Positions 23,701 through 31,317 of a stretch of DNA of 64,000 bases are shown piece after piece (positions within the stretch are counted from its first letter, which is position 1; each line of letters opens with the position of its first letter). The notes beneath the pieces are model-generated. The model did no database searches and had not been told where the DNA came from. It worked only from the letters and a program-made list of their open reading frames with translations. The translations under genes and the position numbers were made by a program. Where the stretch lies: positions 64,292 to 128,291 of the forward strand of contig JAHJDP010000042.1 of assembly GCA_018831195.1 (NCBI GenBank). Reading direction: 5' to 3'. This DNA comes from Candidatus Eisenbacteria bacterium. Its GTDB lineage: Bacteria; Eisenbacteria; RBG-16-71-46; CAIMUX01; JAHJDP01.

Positions 23701-25977
23701 ATGACAGGTCTGTGCGATGTGACTCTTCGACAGTTCTTTTTGGGGGATGCACAATGCGGCTGCCCGGTTGGCAGTGAGACGGTGGCTATCGGACGCGAGA
23801 ATGGAAATATTGAATTGTGGAGATTGTCGAAGCCCGGACCCTCAAAAATTTATAGAACTGAGAGCAGTCCGGTAGTCGCGTGCTTTCCGGGGACGTCCCA
23901 ACATGAGATCACTTCGGTGTTGAAGGATGGGCGAATCGTTCAGCAGGGGGAAAAGGGCGGGATAGAAATTGGGCAGATTCCTACGGCCCACGGGAGTCCT
24001 GTCTGTGCAGCCTTCGAGCCGATCACTCACTCAATTGTGGTTGGTACAGACCAAGGCCATGTGCTTTCTACGGGCGCCGAGTTGTCTCGACCCATAACGC
24101 AACTATATTCACATCGCCGGGAGATATTGAAAATAGAATTCAGTCCCGATTCTCGTTTATTGGCCACCTCAGCCAGAGACCGCGAAATTATCATTTCTCG
24201 GTGGGAGGAGAGGGAAATTCTGTCAATCCTGGCAAGGCATCGTCGCCGGGTGACGGGATTTGCTTGGCATCCGAACAGCCGTCAACTTTTCAGCACCTCG
24301 ACCGATCGCACGATACGCGTCTGGGATGCCGTCAATGGCTCCGAATTGTTAACATGCAAGTCGGCGGACATGCTTTTGGATAGTTTGGCCATCGACCCTC
24401 TTGGACTTGAGCTCGTTTGCTGTGATTATAATAAAACAATAATGCGATTCGACGTTAAGAGAATCTGGGAATTCATTAACTTGCGAGGCCAGGGTTGCAG
24501 CCCGGGTCATGCGTTTGTCGGCAACTCCAAAGATGCATTTGCGTTTGCCGTAGGAGGGGAAATAGACATGCCATTGTCACCCAATTCTCCGCCTTGGACC
24601 GGTGATTCTCAGTGCGAATATATTGCTGCTGGAGTGCTCGCCTATGCCCAGGATTCAGAGCCGGTTGTTCTCTTGGATGTGAATGAAGATACAATAGTGG
24701 CTACATTCGATGATGGGGGATTGTTTGATACCGGAGAGATATTCACACCGAGATTCTATGTAGACAAAGGCAATGGTGTTGTCCTGCGCGGCACTAGTGA
24801 GGGACGAGCCTTTGTGTGGAATCTCCCTGATGAGTTCTCTAATCGTCGCTCATCTCTTCGGGGGTCTGTCAGGCCGTCGAAACCGGCAAACTGGGAGATT
24901 GGCCACGATGCCGGCACACTCATCACTCGCTGGGCTGACGGTACCGTCACCATATTGGAGACCAATCCTGGGGTTACAACGCGAACTTTCGCAGTAGACA
25001 GATACCGTTTGTCGGGCGCCGGGATCGCTATTTCCGGAAATAAAAGGTATCTTGTTGCGGCCCGATCTTTTAAACATAGGACCCTGCGCGAGGCGCTCTT
25101 TGTATGTGAACTTTCAGAGCGGCAATGCGAATTCGCGATTGAGGATCCGGTTCCAGAGTATGTTGGAGGTGCCAGACCGGGGATTATTCACTTGTGCGTG
25201 TCTCCACGCAATGGGGACTTTGTGATTGTTCAGGGAGATGGAACGTGCTCCTTGTGGTCGACTGAAACCCGGAGACAGCGTACATGCCTTGGCCGTCTGC
25301 CCTGCTCAACCGAGCTGACGGATGCAAAATCCTCCTTTTCAAAAAGTGGGCGGTTTCTCGCGATGGTGACATCTGAAGGCCAGTTGGCGCTTAGTGACAC
25401 TGTGGACACCTCCCGTACGACAACGCATGTGATTTCTTACCGTGGCGATGAACGAGTGCATTCCGGGACCGAGTGGATTATGCAGACAAAAATACCCCTG
25501 GTCGAACCAGTCGGTATTTGGTTCACAAGGGATGAATCCGCGGTTTCTGTCATTTGCAAGGACGGGAAAGCTGTAACATTTGGAGTACAGTCAGGAGTAC
25601 GAGGGAAGTTGTGGTCAACACGGCTCTCTGAAGTCCGCCATCTTTCCGATTATTATGAAGCTGAAGATATCCTCGTGGCGGGTGATGGTCGCGGACAGCT
25701 TGCAGCGATTCGACTATCGGAGCAGAGCAGCTCAATAATAACGGCGCCGGGAGTTTCCGCGATAAATGCGTGTTCGATCCTTGCAGCAGAACCACTTGCC
25801 ATAGCAATTGCTTGCGATTCTGATCAAATCCAATTTCGAGGGTGGGAGGATTGGCGAGAGATTGGAACTTATTGGACTCAGAGTCCTGTCTCATCTCTCA
25901 AGTCTTTGCATAATGGGAAACGACTCGCCGCGATCGACCAGCAGGGGAATGTTCTCCTTCTCGTGCTTTGCGAATAA
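20773..25977 (+). CDS. STAND NTPase: DUF4062 - NACHT - WD40 repeat protein
   Basis: A 1734-residue protein in three parts. Residues about 7-110 form a DUF4062 domain: the opening VRIFISSTFLDMQAERD followed by LVDVDLRWGV and CREIIDECHPRFLCILGGRYGW is characteristic. Residues about 240-600 form a NACHT/STAND ATPase with Walker A GAPGSGKS near 260 and Walker B VVILLDAVNQFD near 350. A helical segment follows to about 720. Residues about 730-1734 are degenerate WD40 repeats; the clearest are near 731 (GHEARVTSC ... LRLW), 1113 and 1153 (STSTDRTIRVWD). This is the order seen in animal NWD1. In this class a C-terminal sensor releases ATP-driven oligomerisation and the N-terminal domain passes the signal. 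It stands alone, with no effector gene beside it. Start by AAGG and domain fit; ATG 20746 is possible. Confidence 0.88.
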   Translation: MNTAWKTVRIFISSTFLDMQAERDHLVRFVFPRLRENLLPHRIHLVDVDLRWGVISGQDALEVCREIIDECHPRFLCILGGRYGWTPPEKDRSITADEVHFGVLDRTLKDRGFAYFYFRDEAATSAMVERSSGEFREPQDSINQKKLIELKQKIVDAGLDPFVYHPHWDNISRRLVGLADFGHRVYDDLLAGMKSDPALQDRFRPDTAIQLDEFAEENAAMEAFVEEHSEQFVLGSRELEFKELLAHASSIGGNNYVCLTGAPGSGKSALLANLGRHPTLSHQQSAIFIQHFVGSSPGSSDVRRTMRRFCHELKMGSPEITADIPDDPQKLRIALQEFLRQACANKRVVILLDAVNQFDQALNFAQLSWLPEDLPSNARIILSAFSGPALDDLRRRIKPREIELNPLTTADGEAIIEQFLKRYRKELEPDQRNALLNKADAGTPLFLRAALEELRTLGTHKEITGRIAQLPPTTQELFAWIFERLENDVGFRDAAGRQVGHELVSRFAAILGASLHGLSPSELADLLDAGDPQGNVATLLHLLRPYLMRRGELLDFYHGQLKSAAEERALGDKAERRKVHKVIADYFEKRWSSPSAHHALQELPYQLTKAEDWAGVERVLCNLQFIEMKCASGMGHDLLEDYKFARLSSSAASACLHHLAFFHDLFQSELHVLSNRPEYVFQQFNDRLQWFQQQDSVIDNIICRAERQQRTRQNRWIRNEFQRSGAQMTLVGHEARVTSCAGLPEGQLLASGDAAGRLRLWSTADGDCRAVVDTGGPIRKLLVCGGKAIVVLNENGLILVCPLNVETGQLSGELTDDIAVNISANPGGSVLIAYKSGRLGTVVDTGFDLRDVQCDGLPGQTAAISFAPSREYQESPIYLIAHGQSIVLLHRGNECAKYNSEENIRMLQVSPDGKWLAADTPNNIFCFKLSESLIEGELKPSTVISRKSGINFLSEVMWISHERLLWIRRQPHIYNAMTGLCDVTLRQFFLGDAQCGCPVGSETVAIGRENGNIELWRLSKPGPSKIYRTESSPVVACFPGTSQHEITSVLKDGRIVQQGEKGGIEIGQIPTAHGSPVCAAFEPITHSIVVGTDQGHVLSTGAELSRPITQLYSHRREILKIEFSPDSRLLATSARDREIIISRWEEREILSILARHRRRVTGFAWHPNSRQLFSTSTDRTIRVWDAVNGSELLTCKSADMLLDSLAIDPLGLELVCCDYNKTIMRFDVKRIWEFINLRGQGCSPGHAFVGNSKDAFAFAVGGEIDMPLSPNSPPWTGDSQCEYIAAGVLAYAQDSEPVVLLDVNEDTIVATFDDGGLFDTGEIFTPRFYVDKGNGVVLRGTSEGRAFVWNLPDEFSNRRSSLRGSVRPSKPANWEIGHDAGTLITRWADGTVTILETNPGVTTRTFAVDRYRLSGAGIAISGNKRYLVAARSFKHRTLREALFVCELSERQCEFAIEDPVPEYVGGARPGIIHLCVSPRNGDFVIVQGDGTCSLWSTETRRQRTCLGRLPCSTELTDAKSSFSKSGRFLAMVTSEGQLALSDTVDTSRTTTHVISYRGDERVHSGTEWIMQTKIPLVEPVGIWFTRDESAVSVICKDGKAVTFGVQSGVRGKLWSTRLSEVRHLSDYYEAEDILVAGDGRGQLAAIRLSEQSSSIITAPGVSAINACSILAAEPLAIAIACDSDQIQFRGWEDWREIGTYWTQSPVSSLKSLHNGKRLAAIDQQGNVLLLVLCE

Positions 25978-26064
25978 CCATCCAACCTGGGGTGTTGCAG
26001 AGCACTGTCGGCTCACCGCACACCGATACGTCCGCCCAATTCTTAATCTCCGCTTGCGGCTTGA

Positions 26065-26079
26065 ACGGGTGCCGGTTCG
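26065..26079 (+). repeat. 15-base near-repeat, right of the STAND gene
   Basis: ACGGGTGCCGGTTCG pairs with 20591-20605 and lies just past the STAND stop. A GCGCCGAC word also lies beside both copies, on opposite sides. Confidence 0.35.
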
Positions 26080-26099
26080 GATGCGCCGACAAACAGATT

Positions 26100-27728
26100 T
26101 TACTCTTCCGGCGTCAAATACAGTACCGCATCGCGATTTAACAATGTTTGCCCGGGCAGCGTCGTCCCCGTGGCGATATAATTGCGATCCGTCGTCGCGC
26201 CCCATCCTTCCAGCAGAAGCAGTAGCAATGCGACTACTCCAAGTATCCGCAGGAGCCGTGGAGCGGGGGCATCCGGAATACCGTGGAAGGCGCCGCGCCA
26301 AGCGATAATCCGGCTGATCAGCCAGACCAATGCCAGCGCGATGCAGGAGAACCAAAGGGGCAGCATCAGCACGCCCTGGCGGGCGTACCCGAAGTAGGCC
26401 CCCGTAACGACCAACCCGGCCAGTGTCAGGAGTAAGATACAATAAGCCCACCGGCGGGCGGGGACTCCAAGCTTTAACATAAGCGCCAGGCCGAGGACCG
26501 CCCATGGGATTTGCAGCCAAACCGCCGCGTATGAGTGCGGCACGAAGAGATCAACGGGCCGGCGGAGTCCTGTGAGGCCGCCGGGATAATCCCACTGGGT
26601 CCAACCCAGTTTCAACGCCTCGAAATAGAGACCCCACTTCCGGAGGAGCAGTTTTAGAAAATCCCCCGGATGATCTTTCATAAACTCAAATCCGATGGAA
26701 TAACCATGCCGATAGAATCGAAGGTGCTCCGGATCCCGTAGATCGAGAGTTGTTAGATTATTATTCGACGGAAGCGCGGCCCGCGAGAATCCGCCATCGG
26801 CCTTGGGGTTATTGGCAAGGGCGAAATTGATTGGCCCATAGGTGGTCAGCGGTACAAAGGTGGGCAACGGCTCAGCCATGACCCGGCTGTTGCGGCGGTT
26901 GAAGTTTTCGAGGTTCGACCGGTTGCGCAGGGTCCATGGCGTCAGCGCCAACAGGAATCCCAGGGCGATCATCGCCCAGGGAAGCAGGGCTGGGCGCAGG
27001 GACCGGGGCTTCCCATCCGGTTTCCATCCATACGCCCCCGCGACGCCGACCCCCCAAAGGATGAGAGCGACAAGGAGACCCTCAGCCCGGGTCAGCGTCA
27101 TGAGACCCAGCAGCGCGCCGAGGAAGAAGCCTTCGACGAGGAGCCCGCGTCTTCTCCCATCCGTCTTGAAATTCTTGATTGTATAAGCGGCGGCAAGGGG
27201 ATGCGGGAAGCGCCGGCTCCACCAGAGCAGCGAGGCCAGCATCAGGGTCAAATAAAAGGCTTCGCTCACGGCGGAGATGCCGATGATATACAAGCCGAAA
27301 TTGTATAAGCACAAGCCCGCCGTCACAAGCGCGACTGTCCGGCCGAGATAGGGTTTAACAATAAGGTAGATCAATCCGACAGGTAGGCTTCCGAAAACCG
27401 CCATGATACATTTAACAGCGATGTAGGGCACGCTCGAATCCGGAGCCCCCGCCCCCACAATCGAATGTATAAATGCAAGAAGATGAGGGAATGCCGGGGG
27501 GTGAAAGGGGATGCCGGCGTCATAAAGGGAGCCGGAGAGGATCGCTCGAGCATGATCGTAAAAAGTTTCCGCGTCCCCTTCATAAAAGATGGTGAAGGGC
27601 CAGGCCCGGTCCCGGTTGGAGAGCATGAAGGCCAGGCGGTGCAGCCAGGCCAGCGCTGTAAGTCCAAGGAACCACAAGAGATCGGGGCGGTGGGTTCGCG
27701 GCTTGTCCCGTGGCGTTCTTCTTTTCAA
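26100..27728 (-). CDS. Polytopic GT-C (PMT/ArnT-like, GT39-type) glycosyltransferase
   Basis: A 542-residue membrane protein with about eleven hydrophobic segments. After the first segment comes the acidic loop FYEGDAETFYDHARAIL, the place where GT-C enzymes carry their catalytic Asp/Glu. PPAFPHLLAF follows, as in dolichyl- or undecaprenyl-phosphate sugar transferases. A soluble domain lies between residues about 290 and 400. It probably transfers sugar from a lipid carrier on the outer face of the membrane. The TTG start at 27728 is fixed by GGAGG six bases upstream; no ATG fits. It is divergent from the dehydrogenase gene at 27796. Donor and acceptor are unknown. Confidence 0.78.
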   Translation of the reverse strand: MKRRTPRDKPRTHRPDLLWFLGLTALAWLHRLAFMLSNRDRAWPFTIFYEGDAETFYDHARAILSGSLYDAGIPFHPPAFPHLLAFIHSIVGAGAPDSSVPYIAVKCIMAVFGSLPVGLIYLIVKPYLGRTVALVTAGLCLYNFGLYIIGISAVSEAFYLTLMLASLLWWSRRFPHPLAAAYTIKNFKTDGRRRGLLVEGFFLGALLGLMTLTRAEGLLVALILWGVGVAGAYGWKPDGKPRSLRPALLPWAMIALGFLLALTPWTLRNRSNLENFNRRNSRVMAEPLPTFVPLTTYGPINFALANNPKADGGFSRAALPSNNNLTTLDLRDPEHLRFYRHGYSIGFEFMKDHPGDFLKLLLRKWGLYFEALKLGWTQWDYPGGLTGLRRPVDLFVPHSYAAVWLQIPWAVLGLALMLKLGVPARRWAYCILLLTLAGLVVTGAYFGYARQGVLMLPLWFSCIALALVWLISRIIAWRGAFHGIPDAPAPRLLRILGVVALLLLLLEGWGATTDRNYIATGTTLPGQTLLNRDAVLYLTPEE

Positions 27729-27795
27729 GACGGGCCTCCTTCTATCCCGTAAGGTACGTTATGGCGGCCGATCACCCAAGAGAAAGGACCGGCGG

Positions 27796-28797
27796 ATGAG
27801 CACGCAAAAACAGCGGATGACGGCATTGTACTTCGACGGGACCCAGCTTCATCTCGAGAAGGTGCCGATCCCCACACCGGCGCCGGGGGAGGTTTTGCTG
27901 AAGGTGAGCCTGGCCGGCGTCTGCGCCACCGATCTCGAAATCACCCGGGGGTATATGGATTTCACCGGTGTCCTGGGGCATGAGTTTGTCGGCCGGGTGG
28001 TGAAAACGGGAAAGCCATTGCTGGGCGGCGAGGATGACGTTTTCCGAAAAGGGCAGCGGGTTGCGGGAGAGATCAACCTGCCATGCCACCGCTGTCCGAT
28101 GTGCCGGAAGGGTTTTCCGAACCACTGCTATAAAAGAACAGTCCTGGGAATTGCCGGGAAAGACGGCGTCTTCGCCCGCTATGTCACCTTGCCCGCCACC
28201 AACCTCTATCCGATCCCCCCTTCGGTTCCGGATGAGAAGGCAGTCTTCACCGAGCCTTTGGCCGCGGCGCTGAGAATTCTTGAGCAGGTGGTGATTGAAC
28301 CCTCGACGCGCGTTCTGGTTGTCGGCGACGGCCGTCTCGGGATTCTCAACGCGATGGTCCTATCACGGATGTCGCGGCATGTGACGCTGGTCGGCCGGCA
28401 TCCAAACAAGATGGCTCTCATCGAGCCGTATGGCGTAAAGACGATGCCGGTTTCCAAGGCGGGAAAGCTGAGGCGATCGTTCGCTGTCACGGTTGATGCG
28501 TCGGGTGATCCCAAGGGCTGGGAGTTCGCTTTAACAAAACTGCAGCCACGCGGCGTGCTGGTAGTGAAGACCACGACGCACCAAAGCCGGATATGGAACC
28601 CCGCGCCATTGGTGATCGATGAAATTATCGTCGTGGGATCCCGCTGCGGACCCTTTGATGATGCGCTGGAGTGGCTGGAAGATGAGTTGATCGATCCGAC
28701 GCCGCTCATTACCGAGCGCTATACATTGGCGGAGGGGCTCAAAGCGATGGATCACGCCGCACGGCCGGATGCCCTAAAGATCTTAATCAAGCCTTGA
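27796..28797 (+). CDS. Zinc-binding medium-chain alcohol dehydrogenase-like protein
   Basis: A 333-residue MDR enzyme. The catalytic zinc region is CATDLEI near residue 38 with GHEF near 57. The structural zinc loop is CHRCPMCRKGFPNHC near residues 96-110, with all four Cys. The Rossmann part is VLVVGDGRLGILNAM near residue 175. The nucleotide loop (GDGRLG rather than GxGxxG) is slightly unusual. It oxidises or reduces an alcohol or polyol with NAD(P); the substrate is unknown. ATG 27796 has AAAGGA seven bases upstream. A longer reading frame to the left overlaps the GT-C gene's start and adds non-family residues, so it was rejected. Confidence 0.88.
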   Translation: MSTQKQRMTALYFDGTQLHLEKVPIPTPAPGEVLLKVSLAGVCATDLEITRGYMDFTGVLGHEFVGRVVKTGKPLLGGEDDVFRKGQRVAGEINLPCHRCPMCRKGFPNHCYKRTVLGIAGKDGVFARYVTLPATNLYPIPPSVPDEKAVFTEPLAAALRILEQVVIEPSTRVLVVGDGRLGILNAMVLSRMSRHVTLVGRHPNKMALIEPYGVKTMPVSKAGKLRRSFAVTVDASGDPKGWEFALTKLQPRGVLVVKTTTHQSRIWNPAPLVIDEIIVVGSRCGPFDDALEWLEDELIDPTPLITERYTLAEGLKAMDHAARPDALKILIKP

Positions 28798-29006
28798 TAA
28801 TAGCGGGCTCTGCGCTTGGACTGTATAACTCCAGTCGATAGGCGAAGGTGCGGCTTCTTGATACAAATCTCGGCGTTCGCAACGCGGCTTACTTGTTATC
28901 CTCCTTGGAGCTCCTGGAACCGCTGTTAAATCACGGGTGTATAGAACCGTCCACTTTGAAAGACAAAAGCTTAACGAAACAGGAGCCGCACAATAGGAGG
29001 AGTCCC

Positions 29007-29309
29007 ATGTCACACGTACTGATTCACCACAAGGTCGCCAAATATGAAAGCTGGAAGAAAGTGTTTGATTCCCATGCGGAATTTCGGAGATCCAGTGGTG
29101 AGAAATCTTATCAGATATTCCGCTCCCATGAAGATCCCAACAGCATCACCCTGCTATTCGAATGGGAGAGTTCCGCCTCCGCCAAAAAGTTTCAAGGATC
29201 GGATAATCTCAAAGCGGCGATGAAGGAGGCGGGTGTTGTCGGGCCGCCGGAGATCCAGTACCTCGACGCGGTGACACATGGAGCCCACAAATCGGTGAAG
29301 GTCATTTAG
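29007..29309 (+). CDS. Small dimeric alpha/beta-barrel protein (ABM-like)
   Basis: A 100-residue cytoplasmic protein with the ferredoxin-like beta-alpha-beta pattern of the antibiotic-biosynthesis-monooxygenase/EthD-type superfamily: VLIHHKVAKYESWKKVFD, then FEWESSASAKKF and QYLDAVTH. Members are small dimers with varied roles, and this one has no assigned substrate. The start at 29007 is certain: AGGAGG lies six bases upstream. The 209 bases before it hold no gene. It stands alone. Confidence 0.75.
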   Translation: MSHVLIHHKVAKYESWKKVFDSHAEFRRSSGEKSYQIFRSHEDPNSITLLFEWESSASAKKFQGSDNLKAAMKEAGVVGPPEIQYLDAVTHGAHKSVKVI

Positions 29310-29417
29310 TCGGCGTTGCTCACCCATCCGGCTCCAGAATGGCCTCCTGAGCCGGATGTGGAGGGGCCTGAAGAACCTATGGCGGCGAACCGCCGGTAAT
29401 GAATAAAGCGGAACCTG

Positions 29418-29447
29418 CTGACATATCACTTGTTATTGGCCTATACT
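29418..29447 (+). promoter_or_regulatory. Candidate sigma-70 promoter before the protease genes
   Basis: CTGACA (29418-29423), an 18-base spacer and TATACT (29442-29447). The -10 ends 34 bases before the GTG start at 29482. Confidence 0.5.
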
Positions 29448-29481
29448 AAGTCGGTCATGGCAGACGGCAGGGAGGTATTCC

Positions 29482-30177
29482 GTGTTTTTCTTCGATCCGC
29501 TTTATTTGATGATCATCGGGCCCACGATTCTGCTCTCTATCTGGGCCCAAGCCAAAGTCTCATCGACCTTTAAAAAATACTCCAAGATCGCATCCACGCG
29601 CGGCTTGACCGGCGCCGATACGGCGAAGGCGATTCTCCGCTCCTTCGGCATCCAAGATGTCACGGTGGAACGGAACCAAGGCTTTCTCTCGGATCACTAT
29701 GATCCCATCCGCAAGAGCCTTCGTCTTTCCCCCAATGTGTACGATAGTCCCTCTCTGGCCGCCATTGGTGTGGCCGCGCATGAGGTGGGACACGCGATTC
29801 AGCATGCCGAAGGGTATTTCCCGCTGAAAATCCGCAGCGCCATGGTCCCGGTCACAAAGATCGGCTCTCAGTTTTCATGGCCGCTGCTCATCATCGGGAT
29901 GATTTTTCAATCGCTCGCCTTGGTGAAAATCGGCATCATTTTCTTTTCAGCCGTCGTACTTTTTCAAATCGTGACCCTCCCCGTGGAATTCGATGCCAGC
30001 CGTCGCGCGGTGGGAATCATCGAGCGGGAAGGGATCCTAACCTCGAACGAGAATCGGGCGGCCAAGACTGTATTGAGTGCCGCGGCTTTGACTTACGTTG
30101 CCGCTGCCGCCGCCTCGATCGCCCAGCTCCTTTATTTTCTCCTTCGCTCGGGACTCCTGGGCGGGCGCAGGAGATGA
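29482..30177 (+). CDS. YugP-type membrane zinc metallopeptidase
   Basis: A 231-residue membrane protein of the neutral zinc metallopeptidase 2 family (Bacillus YugP type). The zinc motif HEVGHAIQH (HExxH) lies near residue 100. Hydrophobic segments lie at residues about 5-22, 133-170 and 205-225. The characteristic GFLSDHYDPIRKSLRLS and LPVEFDASRRA segments are present. The GTG start at 29482 has GGGAGG six bases upstream. It is followed after ten bases by a site-2 protease gene, so the three proteases 29482-32373 probably form one transcript concerned with envelope proteolysis. The substrate is unknown. Confidence 0.88.
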   Translation: MFFFDPLYLMIIGPTILLSIWAQAKVSSTFKKYSKIASTRGLTGADTAKAILRSFGIQDVTVERNQGFLSDHYDPIRKSLRLSPNVYDSPSLAAIGVAAHEVGHAIQHAEGYFPLKIRSAMVPVTKIGSQFSWPLLIIGMIFQSLALVKIGIIFFSAVVLFQIVTLPVEFDASRRAVGIIEREGILTSNENRAAKTVLSAAALTYVAAAAASIAQLLYFLLRSGLLGGRRR

Positions 30178-30187
30178 CGGGGCCAAG

Positions 30188-31225
30188 ATGACCTTCATAT
30201 TTTCACTCCTCCTTGTCATCGGTCTTGTGGTCCTGGTCCACGAACTGGGGCATTTCCTGGCCGCGAAAATTGTGGGTATCCGTGTTGAACGTTTCTCGCT
30301 GGGATTCCCGCCGAAGATTATCGGCAAACAGATCGGAGAGACCGAATACTGCCTCTCATGGATCCCCATCGGCGGCTATGTCAAGATGGCCGGCATGATT
30401 GATGAGGGGTCCAACGGTGACTCGACGCTGACCGGCGCTCCCTGGGAATTCATGTCCAAATCGGCGCCTGCGAAGATCCTGGCTCTCGCCGGCGGCGTGA
30501 TCCTCAACTTCATCTTCGCCTATCTCCTGTTTACCGCCATCATCGCCTTCAGCCCGATCGGTGTTTCTAGTGAAGAGCCGGTGATTGCTGAGGTCCTCGA
30601 AGGATATCCCGCGGCGGCGGCGGGTCTCCAATCCGGCGACAGGGTTCTGGAGGTCAACGGATCGCCTATCTTCACTTGGACCGAGTTGGGCGATCGTCTT
30701 CGCAATGATCCGGGACGGGCCAATCACGTGGTTGTCAGTCGCAATAATGAGCGGATAGAGCTGGACCTCTTCATGAAGTCGGTGGATGGGGGCGAGGCGT
30801 TGATCGGTATCGCCCCGGTGATATACCTCAGGTCGCCGACGGTTCCGGAAATCATTACCGGCGGATGGGGGGCGACGGCGCGCTCCTTTGGTCTCATCGG
30901 CACCTCTCTTAAGCTCCTCGTCACGGGGAAGGCGTCGGTGAAAGACCTCTCCGGCCCCGTCGCGATCGCCAAGATGTCAGCGGAGGCGGCCAAGAGCGGG
31001 CTGGTCACCCTCATGGCCTTCATCGCCTTTATCAGCATCAATATCGGATGCATCAACTTGTTGCCGTTACCCGCGTTGGACGGCGGCCACATACTGGTGA
31101 CGCTCTGGGAAGGGCTGACCCGGCGACCCCTTTCCACCAGGGTTCGGATCGGCATCCAGCAGGTCGGGCTTGTCATGATCCTGGCCCTCTCAATCTTTGC
31201 TCTCGTAAACGACATCACGAAATAG
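30188..31225 (+). CDS. RseP-like site-2 metalloprotease (M50), first of a tandem pair
   Basis: A 345-residue intramembrane protease with one PDZ domain. The zinc site HELGH is at residues 18-22 in the first membrane segment. The GGYVKMAGM segment follows. The PDZ-like part (GYPAAAAGLQSGDRVLEVNG) lies near 135-160, and the LPALDGGH motif supplying the third zinc ligand is near 295. RseP cleaves single-pass membrane proteins, classically an anti-sigma factor. This form has one PDZ, like Bacillus RasP and unlike the two-PDZ E. coli RseP. Start ATG 30188 is chosen by family alignment; its ribosome site is weak, so coupling to the upstream gene is likely. Confidence 0.92.
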   Translation: MTFIFSLLLVIGLVVLVHELGHFLAAKIVGIRVERFSLGFPPKIIGKQIGETEYCLSWIPIGGYVKMAGMIDEGSNGDSTLTGAPWEFMSKSAPAKILALAGGVILNFIFAYLLFTAIIAFSPIGVSSEEPVIAEVLEGYPAAAAGLQSGDRVLEVNGSPIFTWTELGDRLRNDPGRANHVVVSRNNERIELDLFMKSVDGGEALIGIAPVIYLRSPTVPEIITGGWGATARSFGLIGTSLKLLVTGKASVKDLSGPVAIAKMSAEAAKSGLVTLMAFIAFISINIGCINLLPLPALDGGHILVTLWEGLTRRPLSTRVRIGIQQVGLVMILALSIFALVNDITK

Positions 31226-31317
31226 CCGGCATCCGCATCCTGTTAATCCTCCCAGCCTTGATGTACGATGATAAAGTTGGATTCGGACGGATGTAAAAAC
31301 CCATAGGAGTGACCCGG

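Noticed and set aside
27589-27795. Extended start of the zinc alcohol dehydrogenase gene
   Set aside because: It would overlap the divergent GT-C gene's start; the ATG at 27796 has a ribosome site and family fit.
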